Part shown: positions 30,968-42,267 of the stretch, one piece after another
Numbering within the stretch: position 1 is the first letter of the stretch
Layout: the number at the start of each line of letters is the position of its first letter
From: Bacteroidota bacterium
GTDB taxonomy: Bacteria > Bacteroidota > Ignavibacteria > UBA10030 > UBA8401
Assembly (NCBI GenBank): GCA_035506275.1
Contig: DATJPT010000017.1
Coordinates: forward strand, 75,831-139,830
Direction: 5' to 3'
DNA: 64,000 nucleotides
Notes under the pieces: generated by a model
What the model saw: only the letters and a program-made list of their open reading frames with translations
What the model was told of the DNA's origin: nothing
Databases searched by the model: none
Translations under genes and position numbers: made by a program

Positions 30968-32371
30968 TTACACAGCCGTGGCGGCTTTCAACATCGCCTT
31001 CATTCTCGCGGGAGAATTTGCTTCAGCGTAAAAGCGGACGAGCGGTTCGGTTCCCGAGAACCGGACGAGGATCCATCCTTTGTCCACGAAAAATTTATAG
31101 CCGTCGGTTTCATCGATGCGCTGAACCGCGAACGATCCGATTTTCTTCGGGCGGTGAGCATAGAACGAAGCGATCTTCTTCTTCTCCGCCTCCGTCACGC
31201 GGCGGTCGATCCTGCCGAAATGATATTCGCCGTATTCATCGAACAATTCCTGAACGAGCGCGCTCAATTTTTTCCGGCGCACCGCCATGATCTCGGCGAG
31301 CATCAGCCCGACGAATATTCCGTCGCGTTCCGGGAGATGTCCCATCACACCGAGGCCGCCGCTCTCTTCACCGGCAATGATGATCTTTTTCTCCGTCATC
31401 AGCCGGCACAGATACTTGAAGCCGACCGGCGTCTCGTTGAGGACGAGTCCGTACTTCTCGCACATCCTCGAGATCAACTCGGTGACGGAAAGCGATTTTG
31501 CCACTTCCCCCTTCAGATGCTTGCGCTCGACAAGATATTTCAGGAGGATGGCAAAGATGCGGTGCGAGTCGACAAAATTTCCTTTTTCGTCCACAGCGCC
31601 GACGCGGTCCGCATCGCCGTCCGTTGCAATGCCGATGTTATAGCGTCCGTCCTTCACCTCGAAACTCAGCTCTTCGAGGTTTTGGGCGAGCGGCTCGGGG
31701 TGTCCGCCGGCAAAGGAAGGATTAAAGCTGTTCCTGATGGTGCCGACGCGCGGAATGATCTGCTCCATCACTCCCTGTCCCGCCCCGTACATCGCGTCGT
31801 ACATAATTTTGATGCGGGTCGCTTTGATCAGATCGACTTCAACCTTCTTCACGATATCCTTCACGTACAGGGAGGTCAGGTCGACAAACTGGATCATTTT
31901 CTTCGCGACGAGCTCGTCGAACGGTTTCACCTTCAGCGGAAGTTCTTTCGCCTTCAAGATCGGCGCCAGAAGCTCTTCCACCTTTGCCACCATCTCGGGA
32001 TGCGCCGGGCCGCCGAAGTCCCCTTTGATCTTGAACCCGTTGTACTCGGCGGGATTATGGCTTGCGGTGATGACAACGCCTCCGGCAGCTTTCATTTTCA
32101 CGATGCCGAGCGACGTCATCGGCGTGGAGGAAATTTTATCTGCGAGCTTCACTCGTACGCCGGCGCTTGCAATGATCTGGGCGGATTTATGCGCGAAGTC
32201 TTTCGACATGAACCGGGAGTCATAGCCGATCACCAGGCCGTTCTTGATCTTCTTGTGGGATTTGAAATAGCGCGCGGTTGCCAACGCAACCTTGGCCACG
32301 TTCGCAAGCGTGTAATCGTCGGCGATAACCCCGCGCCATCCGTCTGTTCCGAATTTAATTGCAGGAGTCAT
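30968..32371 (-). CDS. Phosphoglucomutase/phosphomannomutase family protein
   Basis: The 467-residue enzyme has four typical domains: substrate and catalytic Ser in VITASHNPAEYNGFK (Ser near 100), the metal loop IATDGDADRVGAVDE (near 242-252), sugar loop GEESGGLGVMGHLPERDG near 327-345 and phosphate-binding loop VRFSGTEPLVRFYAE near 437-450. It converts hexose-6-phosphate and hexose-1-phosphate, feeding nucleotide-sugar or glycogen pathways. It is upstream of the GalT-like gene with a 12-base gap, consistent with a two-step sugar activation operon. Glucose or mannose preference is undecided. Confidence 0.9.
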   Translation of the reverse strand: MTPAIKFGTDGWRGVIADDYTLANVAKVALATARYFKSHKKIKNGLVIGYDSRFMSKDFAHKSAQIIASAGVRVKLADKISSTPMTSLGIVKMKAAGGVVITASHNPAEYNGFKIKGDFGGPAHPEMVAKVEELLAPILKAKELPLKVKPFDELVAKKMIQFVDLTSLYVKDIVKKVEVDLIKATRIKIMYDAMYGAGQGVMEQIIPRVGTIRNSFNPSFAGGHPEPLAQNLEELSFEVKDGRYNIGIATDGDADRVGAVDEKGNFVDSHRIFAILLKYLVERKHLKGEVAKSLSVTELISRMCEKYGLVLNETPVGFKYLCRLMTEKKIIIAGEESGGLGVMGHLPERDGIFVGLMLAEIMAVRRKKLSALVQELFDEYGEYHFGRIDRRVTEAEKKKIASFYAHRPKKIGSFAVQRIDETDGYKFFVDKGWILVRFSGTEPLVRFYAEANSPARMKAMLKAATAV

Positions 32372-32436
32372 GGTATCGTGAGTTTGAATGAGAAGATATT
32401 GAATGATGTTGCATCAGGATCATTGTCCGCCGTGAC

Positions 32437-33237
32437 CTACTGCCTCGAAACAAGCTCAACTCTCTCGAGGTACGATGCCATGAACCCCGAGTCGGGCGAA
32501 GCTTGCGTGGTCACAAGATACGACGGAAAGCTGAACGTCCTCAGGACGAGCCCTTCAAAGGCAACGTAGTCGAACCATTCGAGTGAGAGCGAATCGCCTC
32601 CGAAGTTGACCGTCGTTCTGATCTTCGTGCAGACGAATGCGCCCGCCCCTACTCTCACCACCTCGTTCCCGACCACCTGCCGGTCTTCTTCAAAAGGAGA
32701 CGGGAAGGAGACCCAGCGTCTCCCTGGCGTCAATGGGTATCGCAGAACCACCCGGGGATTATCCCGGACAAGGATGCTGTCATCGCCAAGCTTCCTGAGG
32801 ATCATCTGCCAGACGACGCGGGGAATGCCGAGCGGAGAAACGTTTGGCGCCCTCGTCGCTCTTGCCTTTGGCAAAATGACCGGGACTCTTCCCGCCCCCG
32901 AATACGCTATATCGACGAGCGAGTCGTTGTCTGCTTTGTACCATTCGTTCTCTTCTCCGACGTTATTACTGCTCGAGACCGCCGTCACCCGGGTTAAACC
33001 AGAATATCCACCGAGCGTTTCCCCTTCCCCCTCGATCCTGACAACCTCGGTGTCGACGTTCTCGTTCACGATGTTGTTGAGCGAGTCCCTAATCGTCGAC
33101 GTCGTGACAAACGTTTCCGTACCACTTGCGAGGTACGGCACTGAATATCCGGCCGATCCTCCGCTCCCCACACCATTATTCTTTCCGCACGACGACAGGA
33201 GGAGCGTTGCACACAACAGCGCAATAGCACGTTGCAT
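32437..33237 (-). CDS. Lipoprotein of unknown function
   Basis: A 266-residue protein with a lipoprotein signal (MQRAIALLCATLLLSSC, lipidation on the Cys) and a glycine-rich start of the mature part (NNGVGSGGSAGYSV). The rest is rich in beta strands (ETFVTTSTIRDSLN, GAFVCTKIRTTVNF, LEWFDYVAFEGLVLR). No domain was recognised. A possible ribosome-binding site is AGGAGG just before the ATG. It is probably an outer-membrane lipoprotein. It lies between phosphohexomutase and enolase genes in the same direction with no evident functional link. Confidence 0.7.
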   Translation of the reverse strand: MQRAIALLCATLLLSSCGKNNGVGSGGSAGYSVPYLASGTETFVTTSTIRDSLNNIVNENVDTEVVRIEGEGETLGGYSGLTRVTAVSSSNNVGEENEWYKADNDSLVDIAYSGAGRVPVILPKARATRAPNVSPLGIPRVVWQMILRKLGDDSILVRDNPRVVLRYPLTPGRRWVSFPSPFEEDRQVVGNEVVRVGAGAFVCTKIRTTVNFGGDSLSLEWFDYVAFEGLVLRTFSFPSYLVTTQASPDSGFMASYLERVELVSRQ

Positions 33238-33297
33238 GATAACCTCCTTGTACTCCGGCGGTGGGCGTAACGCCCCGCCGGAGATACGATAGAAGCG

Positions 33298-34611
<1,314 letters not shown>

Positions 34612-34647
34612 TTATTTAGTTAACGAGTATGCGAATTAAAACAAACT

Positions 34648-34676
34648 AAAGTAAGCTAAAATTGATTGAGAATCAA
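34648..34676 (-). promoter_or_regulatory. Enolase promoter
   Basis: TTGATT (34676-34671) and TACTTT (34653-34648) with a 17-base spacer on the minus strand, about 55 bases before the ATG. Confidence 0.5.
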
Positions 34677-34734
34677 TGCGGCCAATTGACAGCTATTGTT
34701 ACGGTTCCACATTCGAAGCGTTCGGCCAAGGGTT

Positions 34735-34905
34735 CTCTCATTCCCAATCTCCGATTGGGAACGGAGTGAAACCTTCTGCCGAAAAACAAGTTGCCGAAGC
34801 CACTTCAAAACTAAGCTTGGGAGCGAGAGGGGGAACTCTCAAAAGATAACACTGCCATTTTACGGGCAGCGGTGTCTTCGGCTTTGAACCGCGCATAAAG
34901 AACAT
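34735..34905. other. Structured intergenic stretch between enolase and glycerate kinase
   Basis: A perfect hairpin TTCCCAATC-TCC-GATTGGGAA (34741-34761) is followed by an imperfect one, ACACTGCC pairing with GGCAGCGGTGT (near 34847-34877), and by GCCGAAG/CTTCGGC arms. It may be a 5' leader of the glycerate kinase mRNA or an unrelated RNA. No known riboswitch core was recognised. Confidence 0.3.
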
Positions 34906-34974
34906 GTTCACCCACTAAGCATTTGATGTGATCTGTTCCCCTGAATTTCACTCCAAAAATTCATACCTTTGAAC

Positions 34975-36105
34975 ATGAAATTCCTCATCGCGCCGAATGC
35001 GTTGAAAGGATCTCTGACAGCTTCCGATGCCGCGGCGACCATTTCACGGACCCTGAACGAAATTTATCCGGACGCGGAATGCATTCCCAGCCCTGTTGCG
35101 GACGGAGGAAATGGGACACTCGATTGCCTTATTCAGGCGACAAAGGGAACGATCTATTCGAAATCGGTGCGTGGTCCGCTTGCGTCGATGAACGTCAACG
35201 CCCGTTGGGGAATTCTCGGCGACGGAAAAACGGCAGTCATCGAAATGGCCGAGGCCGCCGGTCTGCATTTGCTGAGGCCGGATCAATATGATGCGGCACA
35301 TGCAACCACGTATGGCGTTGGTGAGTTGATCCGCGCTGCGATGGATTCCAGATGCAATAAGATCATTGTCGGATTGGGAGGAAGTGCAACAACGGACGGG
35401 GGGGCGGGGTGCGCAAGGGCGCTCGGGGTGAAATTTTTTGACGAAAAGAGGATGGAACTAACTGACGGGGGCATTAATCTTGCCGGTCTTCAAGATGTCG
35501 ATACAAAGAATATAGACGACAGGATACAGAATACAGAGATTATTGGACTGGCGGATGTGAAGAATACGCTGTACGGAGTTCATGGAACGGCGCTGACATT
35601 TGCCGCGCAAAAAGGTGCTACGGATGAGCAGGCACGTTTGCTTGACAAAGCATTGGAACATTACGCATCTATTATAGAGAACGCCGTTCATCGGGATGTG
35701 TCGCGTAATCCGGGAAGCGGCGCCGCCGGCGGTCTCGGCGCAGGTCTGATCGCTTTTTGCAATGCAACGATCTCTTCGGGAATCGAATTCATCCTCGATA
35801 CGATCCATTTTGACGACCTGCTCCGACAATGCGATTGCGTTATCACCGCTGAAGGAAAGCTCGATTCACAAACGCTTCAGGGAAAAGGAATCGACGGGAT
35901 CGCCCGGCGCGCAAGAAAATTCAACAAACCCGTCCATGCTTTTGCCGGAAGCGTTGCCGGAGACAAGATCTCCCTCAAACAAAAACTCGGACTCGCTCAG
36001 CTCATTCAGATATCGCCGGAGAATGTTTCCGCCGAAGCAGCGATGAGCAATGCGGAAACATATCTCGCCCGGGGGGTGCGCCGTCATTTTCTAACAGCGA
36101 ATTGA
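34975..36105 (+). CDS. Glycerate 2-kinase (GarK/GlxK family)
   Basis: The 376-residue protein opens MKFLIAPNALKGSLTASDAA, the hallmark of type II glycerate kinases, and has SPVADGGNGTLDCL, VGLGGSATTDGGAGCARALG and GSGAAGGLGAGLIAF glycine-rich loops that bind ATP and glycerate. It phosphorylates D-glycerate to 2-phosphoglycerate. Residues near 180-190 (DDRIQNTEIIG) include a small repeat-derived segment also seen in the ABC-F gene. No clear ribosome-binding site is visible; a TTG two codons earlier is possible. It is followed within seven bases by the debranching-enzyme gene. Confidence 0.88.
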   Translation: MKFLIAPNALKGSLTASDAAATISRTLNEIYPDAECIPSPVADGGNGTLDCLIQATKGTIYSKSVRGPLASMNVNARWGILGDGKTAVIEMAEAAGLHLLRPDQYDAAHATTYGVGELIRAAMDSRCNKIIVGLGGSATTDGGAGCARALGVKFFDEKRMELTDGGINLAGLQDVDTKNIDDRIQNTEIIGLADVKNTLYGVHGTALTFAAQKGATDEQARLLDKALEHYASIIENAVHRDVSRNPGSGAAGGLGAGLIAFCNATISSGIEFILDTIHFDDLLRQCDCVITAEGKLDSQTLQGKGIDGIARRARKFNKPVHAFAGSVAGDKISLKQKLGLAQLIQISPENVSAEAAMSNAETYLARGVRRHFLTAN

Positions 36106-36111
36106 TGCACG

Positions 36112-39060
36112 ATGAATAAGCCGTTCTCTTTTCTGTTATTTGCCGTCCTGAACAATGTCGTCGCTGCCGGAACGCCTCTCGTTGACGAGATCGGCATCAC
36201 CGTTACCGGACCATCACGCCAGTTCGCGTACACGAACAAGCAAGCGGGGACATACTATGGCGAAGTAAACGCTCAAAACGCCGGCGGATGGCAGGGCTGG
36301 TTTGTGAATCAACAAAAGATCCTCAACGACTATGCCGTCGAACTGAACGGCACGCTTCTCGACCGGACCGCTGCGACGACCACCGTCTTCCCCTATCAGC
36401 TGGTCAGAAAATACACGGACGGAACAGAAGAGCGCTTCACATTCCTCGACAGCGTTAATGCACTGCTTGTTGAATGCAGCTATCATGGAATTCAGAAGGG
36501 GAAACCATCTGTGGAGATTTCTCCGGCTCCCGGATTTGAAAAGGAAGACACGCCGGCAAGCGGCATCGCCTTTTGGGAAAAGAAATCCGAAACGGCCGGC
36601 AACGCCGTTCCAACATGGATCGCCTTGGGCGCAAAACACGGTCAATCACACGTTCTTTTCGTCGTAGCCGCAGCATCTTCTCAAGACGAAGTGCGCAGGC
36701 TCTGCGCTCTCGTCCTCAGGAACGCTGCGAAGCTCGTGGCCGCACGCAAACAGAGGATGGAAAAAATCCTTCAGGAATCATACTTGAAGACCAACGATGC
36801 TGAGCTCGATCGAGCCGTCATGTGGGCGAAGCTTTCGCTCGACGCGCTCATCATGAATCAATCACAGTCCGGAGTCCCGGTGAAAGGTATTTTTGCCGGA
36901 CTCCCCTGGTTCAACGATTACTGGGGGCGCGATTCATTCATTGCGCTTCCCGGAGCGACCTTCGTGACGGGAAATTTCGCCGACGCGCGCAACATCCTCC
37001 TCTCCTTCGCGCGCTTTCAGGAAAAAGACTCAGCGAACCCGAACTACGGCCGGATTCCCAACATCGTGACGACAACATCGATCGCGTACAACACCGCAGA
37101 CGGAACCCCCTGGTTCATCAAACAGATGTACGACTACGTCAAATATTCCAACGATACGGCTCTTATCCGAGAACTTTTCCCCGTTGTCAAACGATCGATC
37201 GAGGGAACGGTCAAGTACCACACCGATACGCTCGGATTTTTGACGCACGGGGATGCCGAGTCATGGATGGATGCGGTCGGGCCGGACGGTCCCTGGTCTC
37301 CCCGCGGCAATCGCGCGTGCGAAATTCAGGCGCTCTGGTACTATCAGCTGCTCATCGGCTCATTCGAAGCGGAATACCTGACCGAATATCATTTGGCGGG
37401 AAAATGGAAATCGCTGGCCGACAAAGTGGAAAAGAATTTCAACATCTACTTCGTCGACAGAGAGCATAACCTTGTCTACGACCACCTGAACGCCGACGGA
37501 ACTCCGTCGCGGGAATTACGGCCGAACCAGCTCTTCTGCATAGACATCGTCAATTCGGAAGACATCCGCGAAGCGATGGTCAAGACGGTGACCTCAAACC
37601 TCGTCTATGAATACGGCGTCGGCACCTTGTCGCAATCAGATACGAACTTCCATCCATACCATCACTACGAGCCGGCATACGTGCAGGATGCGGCGTATCA
37701 CAACGGCATCGTCTGGACATGGTTGAACGGTCATGCGATCTATGCGCTCACAAGAAACGACGAAGAAGATCTGACGTTCCGCATCACGAAAAACATGGTC
37801 CGCCAGATCCTCCATCGCGGCTGTGTCGGGACGTTGTCGGAGCTCCTCGATGCACAGCCGCGGGCCGGCGAAACAGAACCTCGGCTCTCCGGAGCCTTTT
37901 CTCAGGCGTGGAGCCTTGCAGAATTCATCCGCAGTTTTTACCAGGATTATCTTGGCATCGGCGTCGATGTGACGGCTCATGCCCTTCGCATCAATCCCAA
38001 GCTCCCGACCGGGTTGAAGAATGTGCAGTGCCGTTTCCGCGCCGGCAATGCGCGCATCAACGCCCGATACGAATGGATCGGGGACTCGGTCAGGGTCACA
38101 GTGAAAGCGGATTCGCTTCCCCGCGATTACGACGTCAGTTATTTATGGGTCTATCATAGCGGCGACGCGGCATACATCAACACGACGCTGACGCCGGCCG
38201 AAACGCTGACGATCGCGCATTCGAAGGAAGCGTTCACAGTGTACCACGACAGCACGATCGCCTCGTCGTCGCATGACAAGCCGGTCTGGTACCTCCCCGA
38301 TTTTTCGCCGAGAGCGGAATTCGCCGACCTCGCGCTGGCGCAACCCGAGTTCAACCCCCGCCTCCCCGTCTTCCGCGTTCCGTCGTATCCGGTCCTTTCA
38401 TTGGATGAGGTGCGCAAGAAAAATAATGGCGCGAAAATTTTGTTCGACAAGGACGATCCCGCGGGCGACGATCGCGGCGATTCTGGAACGTACAGTTATC
38501 CTGCGGACCCAAACTTCAAGCCGGGGATCCTCGACATCGTCCGCGCAACGGTAAAGACAGATTCGGCGAATGCATATTTCACGCTCCTCTTCCGTGACCT
38601 GGCGAACCCCGGCTGGCATCCGGAGTACGGATTTCAGCTTACCATCGCCGCCATCGCCATCCATCGCGGGGACAGCGGAGCGACCTCGGTGGGCGGCAAT
38701 TCACACTTCACCGTCGGGGAGCGCTACCGTTTCGACCGCCTTATCACTGTCGGCGGCGGCATCCGCGTGGCCGACGCTAACGGAGCCGTGCTGTGCGAGT
38801 ACATTCCTCGCTCCGGGGACGAAAGAAATCCGATCGGCAGCGTTGAACGAAAAGCGATTGAGTTTAGTCTTCCCCTTGAGTACCTTGGGAAGCCGACGGC
38901 GGATTGGAAGATGACGATCCTCGTCGGCGCACAGGATGACCATGGCGGCGCCGGCATCGGCGAATTCCGCACGGTCGACCGCCGGGGCGACGCGTGGACC
39001 GGCGGCGGCAAACTGCATCCCACAGATTCCAATGTTTTCGACGTTCTGGTTCTCGAGTAG
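36112..39060 (+). CDS. Secreted amylo-alpha-1,6-glucosidase (GH133-like) with glucodextranase-type C-terminal domain
   Basis: A 982-residue protein with a signal peptide (MNKPFSFLLFAVLNNVVAAG). Residues about 20-220 form a beta domain, and about 235-640 an (alpha/alpha)6 glycosidase domain with GIFAGLPWFNDYWGRDSFIALPG, GRIPNIVTT, GDAESWMDAVGPDGPWSPR and GTLSELLDAQP, the debranching-enzyme signature with its acidic residues. The C-terminal 230 residues (from KILFDKDDPAGDDRGDSGTY) resemble the metal- and carbohydrate-binding C-terminal domain of glucodextranase. It probably trims branched alpha-glucans outside the cytoplasm. Cytoplasmic GH133 enzymes lack both the signal and the C-terminal domain. 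Confidence 0.82.
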   Translation: MNKPFSFLLFAVLNNVVAAGTPLVDEIGITVTGPSRQFAYTNKQAGTYYGEVNAQNAGGWQGWFVNQQKILNDYAVELNGTLLDRTAATTTVFPYQLVRKYTDGTEERFTFLDSVNALLVECSYHGIQKGKPSVEISPAPGFEKEDTPASGIAFWEKKSETAGNAVPTWIALGAKHGQSHVLFVVAAASSQDEVRRLCALVLRNAAKLVAARKQRMEKILQESYLKTNDAELDRAVMWAKLSLDALIMNQSQSGVPVKGIFAGLPWFNDYWGRDSFIALPGATFVTGNFADARNILLSFARFQEKDSANPNYGRIPNIVTTTSIAYNTADGTPWFIKQMYDYVKYSNDTALIRELFPVVKRSIEGTVKYHTDTLGFLTHGDAESWMDAVGPDGPWSPRGNRACEIQALWYYQLLIGSFEAEYLTEYHLAGKWKSLADKVEKNFNIYFVDREHNLVYDHLNADGTPSRELRPNQLFCIDIVNSEDIREAMVKTVTSNLVYEYGVGTLSQSDTNFHPYHHYEPAYVQDAAYHNGIVWTWLNGHAIYALTRNDEEDLTFRITKNMVRQILHRGCVGTLSELLDAQPRAGETEPRLSGAFSQAWSLAEFIRSFYQDYLGIGVDVTAHALRINPKLPTGLKNVQCRFRAGNARINARYEWIGDSVRVTVKADSLPRDYDVSYLWVYHSGDAAYINTTLTPAETLTIAHSKEAFTVYHDSTIASSSHDKPVWYLPDFSPRAEFADLALAQPEFNPRLPVFRVPSYPVLSLDEVRKKNNGAKILFDKDDPAGDDRGDSGTYSYPADPNFKPGILDIVRATVKTDSANAYFTLLFRDLANPGWHPEYGFQLTIAAIAIHRGDSGATSVGGNSHFTVGERYRFDRLITVGGGIRVADANGAVLCEYIPRSGDERNPIGSVERKAIEFSLPLEYLGKPTADWKMTILVGAQDDHGGAGIGEFRTVDRRGDAWTGGGKLHPTDSNVFDVLVLE

Positions 39061-39217
39061 CTTTCCCTTCATCCGATCAGGAAATTCTATGGGATTTGTC
39101 ACCATGCTCAACATTTCGGCAGCGGCAGATCTTGCCTGCCGCCCAAAGCGATCGGCGCATGCCAAGACGGCCTTCCGCTGATCCTGGACACCAATTAACA
39201 TCCGGCAATCGGCAGCA

Positions 39218-42200
39218 ATGCACCTCTTCAGTTTCATACAGTTTCTTCTCCTGTTATTCGGAGCCGTCGGATTCCTTCTGGTGCTCCGGACGCTGATCGT
39301 CCGGCACACGCTGAAGGGTTTTCGCCTCATCACCGCCGGCTTCGCCCTCGTGTACCTCAACATCATTCTCGACTCTCTGTATCACAGCAACATTCTCCCC
39401 GAGCCGTGGAATGACGTCATCTCGACAAGGATCGGGTTCATCACCGGCTATTTCGGTTTGACGATCGGAATGTTCCTCCTCTTGATCGGCAATTACCGCC
39501 TCGTGCGGTCCCTGGTTCCGCAGCTTTCCGAACGGTACTCGAGCCTTGTCGAGAAAGCGCTGGTCGGGGTCTATCTCATTCAGGACGGAGAATTGAAATT
39601 CGTGAACGAGCGCATCGCCGAGATCTTCGGGTATACGCGTGATGAATTGTTCGGAAGGCCGATGCTCGATTTTATCGCTCCCGAATCGCGCGAAACGGTT
39701 TCCGAAAATGTGCGCAAGAGGCTCGACAACAACGGCGAGCCGATGAATTATTCCTTTGTCGGACTAAAGAAGGACGGGACGAAGATCGATGTGGAGGTCT
39801 ACGGCTCCCGCACCATTTACAACGGAAAACCGGCGATCCATGGAACCCTTCTCGACATCACCGACCGCAAACGTGCCGAAGCGACGCTGCTCGAATCGGA
39901 GTCGAAATTCCGCACCGTCGTTGAAAGCCTCGGCGAAGGCGTCCTCATCACGGATGTGGACGACAAGGTGGTCTACATCAATTCACGGATGGCGGACCTG
40001 TGCGGATACGCGCCGGAAGAAATGATCGGCAGGCGCGCGTACACCCTCCTGCTCCCGCAGGAGAAATGGGACGCGATGAAAACGAGGAACAAAGACCGGC
40101 TCCTCGGCAAGCTCGAACGGTATGAAGTGTTCATCACGCGGAAGGACGGATCGCAGCTGTGGGTGGAAATCAATGCGACGCCGTACATGGACACCGACGG
40201 GAAGATCGTCGGCACGCTCGGCGCGGTGACGAGCATCCAGGATCGAAAGCGGGCCGAAGCCCTGCAATCCGCGCTGTACCGCATCGCCGAGAAAACGCAT
40301 TCCACCGTCGACCTCCAGGATTTTTATTCTTCCGTGCATTCGATCATCAACGAGCTGATGTCGGCAAAGAATTTCTACATCGCCCTGTACGATGCGTCGA
40401 CGCAAATTCTCAGTTTCCCGTATTTCGTCGACGAAGTCGACCCGCAGCCGAGTCCCAAAAAGCTCGGGAAAGGATTGACCGAGTATGTTTTGCGTACCGG
40501 CCAGCCGCTGCTCGCCTCGCCGGACGTATTCCAGCTGCTGCTGCACGAAGACGAGGTGGAGTCGATCGGCGCTCCGTCGATCGACTGGCTTGGCGTGCCG
40601 CTGAAATCGGGCGAGGCGACCTTCGGCGCGATCGTTGTGCAGAGCTACACGGAATCCGTCCGCTACGGCGAAAAAGAGCGCGAAATCCTCACGTTCGTGT
40701 CGCAGCAGATCGCCACGGCCATCCAGCGGAAAGCGGACGAAGAGCGCTTCCGCGCCATGTGGGATCATTCGGCGGACGGGATGAGGCTGACCGATAAAGA
40801 TGGAAGAATCGTGATGGTCAATTCTGCGTTCAGCAAGATCGTGAAGCTGCCGCAGGAGAAGCTCGTGGGAGAATTTCTTTCCGTCACGTACCATTCCGAC
40901 CAGCGGTCGGAGGGGCTCGAAGAATATCGGCGGGAATTTGAGTCCGAGACGGTCCCCCCCCGCTTTATCGGCGATATCGCGTTATGGGATGGAGATGAAA
41001 TCCCGGTCGAGATCTCAAACTCGTTCATCGTCTTCGGGGCCAACAACAAAATGCTGTTGAGCGTCTTCCGCGACATCAGCGAAAGAAAATTACTGGAAAG
41101 CCAGCTCCTCCATGCACAAAAGATGGAATCGATCGGCGTTCTTGCCGGCGGCATCGCGCACGATTTCAACAATGTCCTTTCGATGATCCTCACCTCGGCT
41201 GAAATGCTGAAGGAAAAGACCAGGGACGACAAGACGCTTCAGCGCTACGCCGACATGGTCGCCACCGCCGCGGAGCGCGGAGCGGCGATCGCCAAACAGC
41301 TTCTCCTCTTTGCCCGCTCGGAAAAAGGGAAGCTCAAGCCGATGCCTGTCGCGCCGGTGGTGCTTGAAGTGCAGAAGCTGCTCGAACATACGCTGCCGAA
41401 ATTCATTTCCATCCGGTCGGAAATCGAGACGAGCGACGCGGTGATCCTCGGCGATTCGGACCAGCTTCATCAGGCCCTTCTGAACCTTGCGTTGAATTCC
41501 CGCGACGCCATCGAATCGAAATCTGTCAACGGAACGATCATTTTCCGTGTCGCAACCGTCTCCCCCGAAGAGCTGCAAAGAAAATTTCCGCAAGTTCAGC
41601 GGGAGAACTATGTCGTGGTCAGCATCACGGACAACGGCACAGGAATGAGCGAAGAGACCGTTTCCCGGATTTTCGAGCCGTTCTTCTCCACGAAAGGCCG
41701 GGGAAAAGGGACGGGGCTGGGGCTCTCGATCGTCCACGGAATTTCGCAGAACCATCACGGCCTTATCGATGTCGTAAGCACCGTCGGACAGGGGACGACG
41801 ATCTCCCTCTTTTTCCCGCTGGTGAATGCCCAGATCAAGGGTTCGGCAAACAATACGAGTATCGGTCACGTTTCGGGGAGAAGCCGCGAGGGACGTCCTT
41901 CGACAATTCTTGTGGTAGACGACGAAGCGGGGCTGCGTGAAATGCTGAAGGAGATCTTGGAAGGTAAAGAGTACAATGTCATCACCGCATCCAACGGAAT
42001 CGAGGCTGTTAAAAAGTATCAATCGCAGTGCGACCGCATCGACATGGTGATCTCGGACCTGGGAATGCCGTTGATGGGGGGAGAGGAGGTCTTCGGCAAG
42101 CTCGTTGAGATTAACCCCGAGGTGAAAATGGTCTTCATGACGGGGTACCTCGAGGAGGGTTCGCGAAACGGGATGCTCCGCCGCGGAGTGAAAAATATCA

Positions 42201-42262
42201 TCCACAAACCGTTTCGCATCGATGAAATCCTCGAATGTGTTTCGCGCGTTCTGCAGGAATGA
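39218..42262 (+). CDS. Hybrid sensor histidine kinase/response regulator
   Basis: The 1014-residue protein has about three N-terminal membrane helices (residues 5-95), a PAS domain at about 110-235 (GVYLIQDGELKFVNERIAEIFG), a second PAS at 240-360 (GEGVLITDVDDKVVYIN), a GAF domain at 365-510, a third PAS at 520-640, then HisKA with LAGGIAHDFNNVLSM (His near 654), ATPase with ALLNLALNSRDAIES and GKGTGLGLSIVHGI, and a receiver domain (ILVVDDEAGLREMLKEIL, phosphoacceptor Asp in VISDLGMPLMGGE). No output gene is adjacent, so signal passes to an unlinked regulator. The ligand is unknown. Confidence 0.9.
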   Translation: MHLFSFIQFLLLLFGAVGFLLVLRTLIVRHTLKGFRLITAGFALVYLNIILDSLYHSNILPEPWNDVISTRIGFITGYFGLTIGMFLLLIGNYRLVRSLVPQLSERYSSLVEKALVGVYLIQDGELKFVNERIAEIFGYTRDELFGRPMLDFIAPESRETVSENVRKRLDNNGEPMNYSFVGLKKDGTKIDVEVYGSRTIYNGKPAIHGTLLDITDRKRAEATLLESESKFRTVVESLGEGVLITDVDDKVVYINSRMADLCGYAPEEMIGRRAYTLLLPQEKWDAMKTRNKDRLLGKLERYEVFITRKDGSQLWVEINATPYMDTDGKIVGTLGAVTSIQDRKRAEALQSALYRIAEKTHSTVDLQDFYSSVHSIINELMSAKNFYIALYDASTQILSFPYFVDEVDPQPSPKKLGKGLTEYVLRTGQPLLASPDVFQLLLHEDEVESIGAPSIDWLGVPLKSGEATFGAIVVQSYTESVRYGEKEREILTFVSQQIATAIQRKADEERFRAMWDHSADGMRLTDKDGRIVMVNSAFSKIVKLPQEKLVGEFLSVTYHSDQRSEGLEEYRREFESETVPPRFIGDIALWDGDEIPVEISNSFIVFGANNKMLLSVFRDISERKLLESQLLHAQKMESIGVLAGGIAHDFNNVLSMILTSAEMLKEKTRDDKTLQRYADMVATAAERGAAIAKQLLLFARSEKGKLKPMPVAPVVLEVQKLLEHTLPKFISIRSEIETSDAVILGDSDQLHQALLNLALNSRDAIESKSVNGTIIFRVATVSPEELQRKFPQVQRENYVVVSITDNGTGMSEETVSRIFEPFFSTKGRGKGTGLGLSIVHGISQNHHGLIDVVSTVGQGTTISLFFPLVNAQIKGSANNTSIGHVSGRSREGRPSTILVVDDEAGLREMLKEILEGKEYNVITASNGIEAVKKYQSQCDRIDMVISDLGMPLMGGEEVFGKLVEINPEVKMVFMTGYLEEGSRNGMLRRGVKNIIHKPFRIDEILECVSRVLQE

Positions 42263-42267
42263 GGGCG

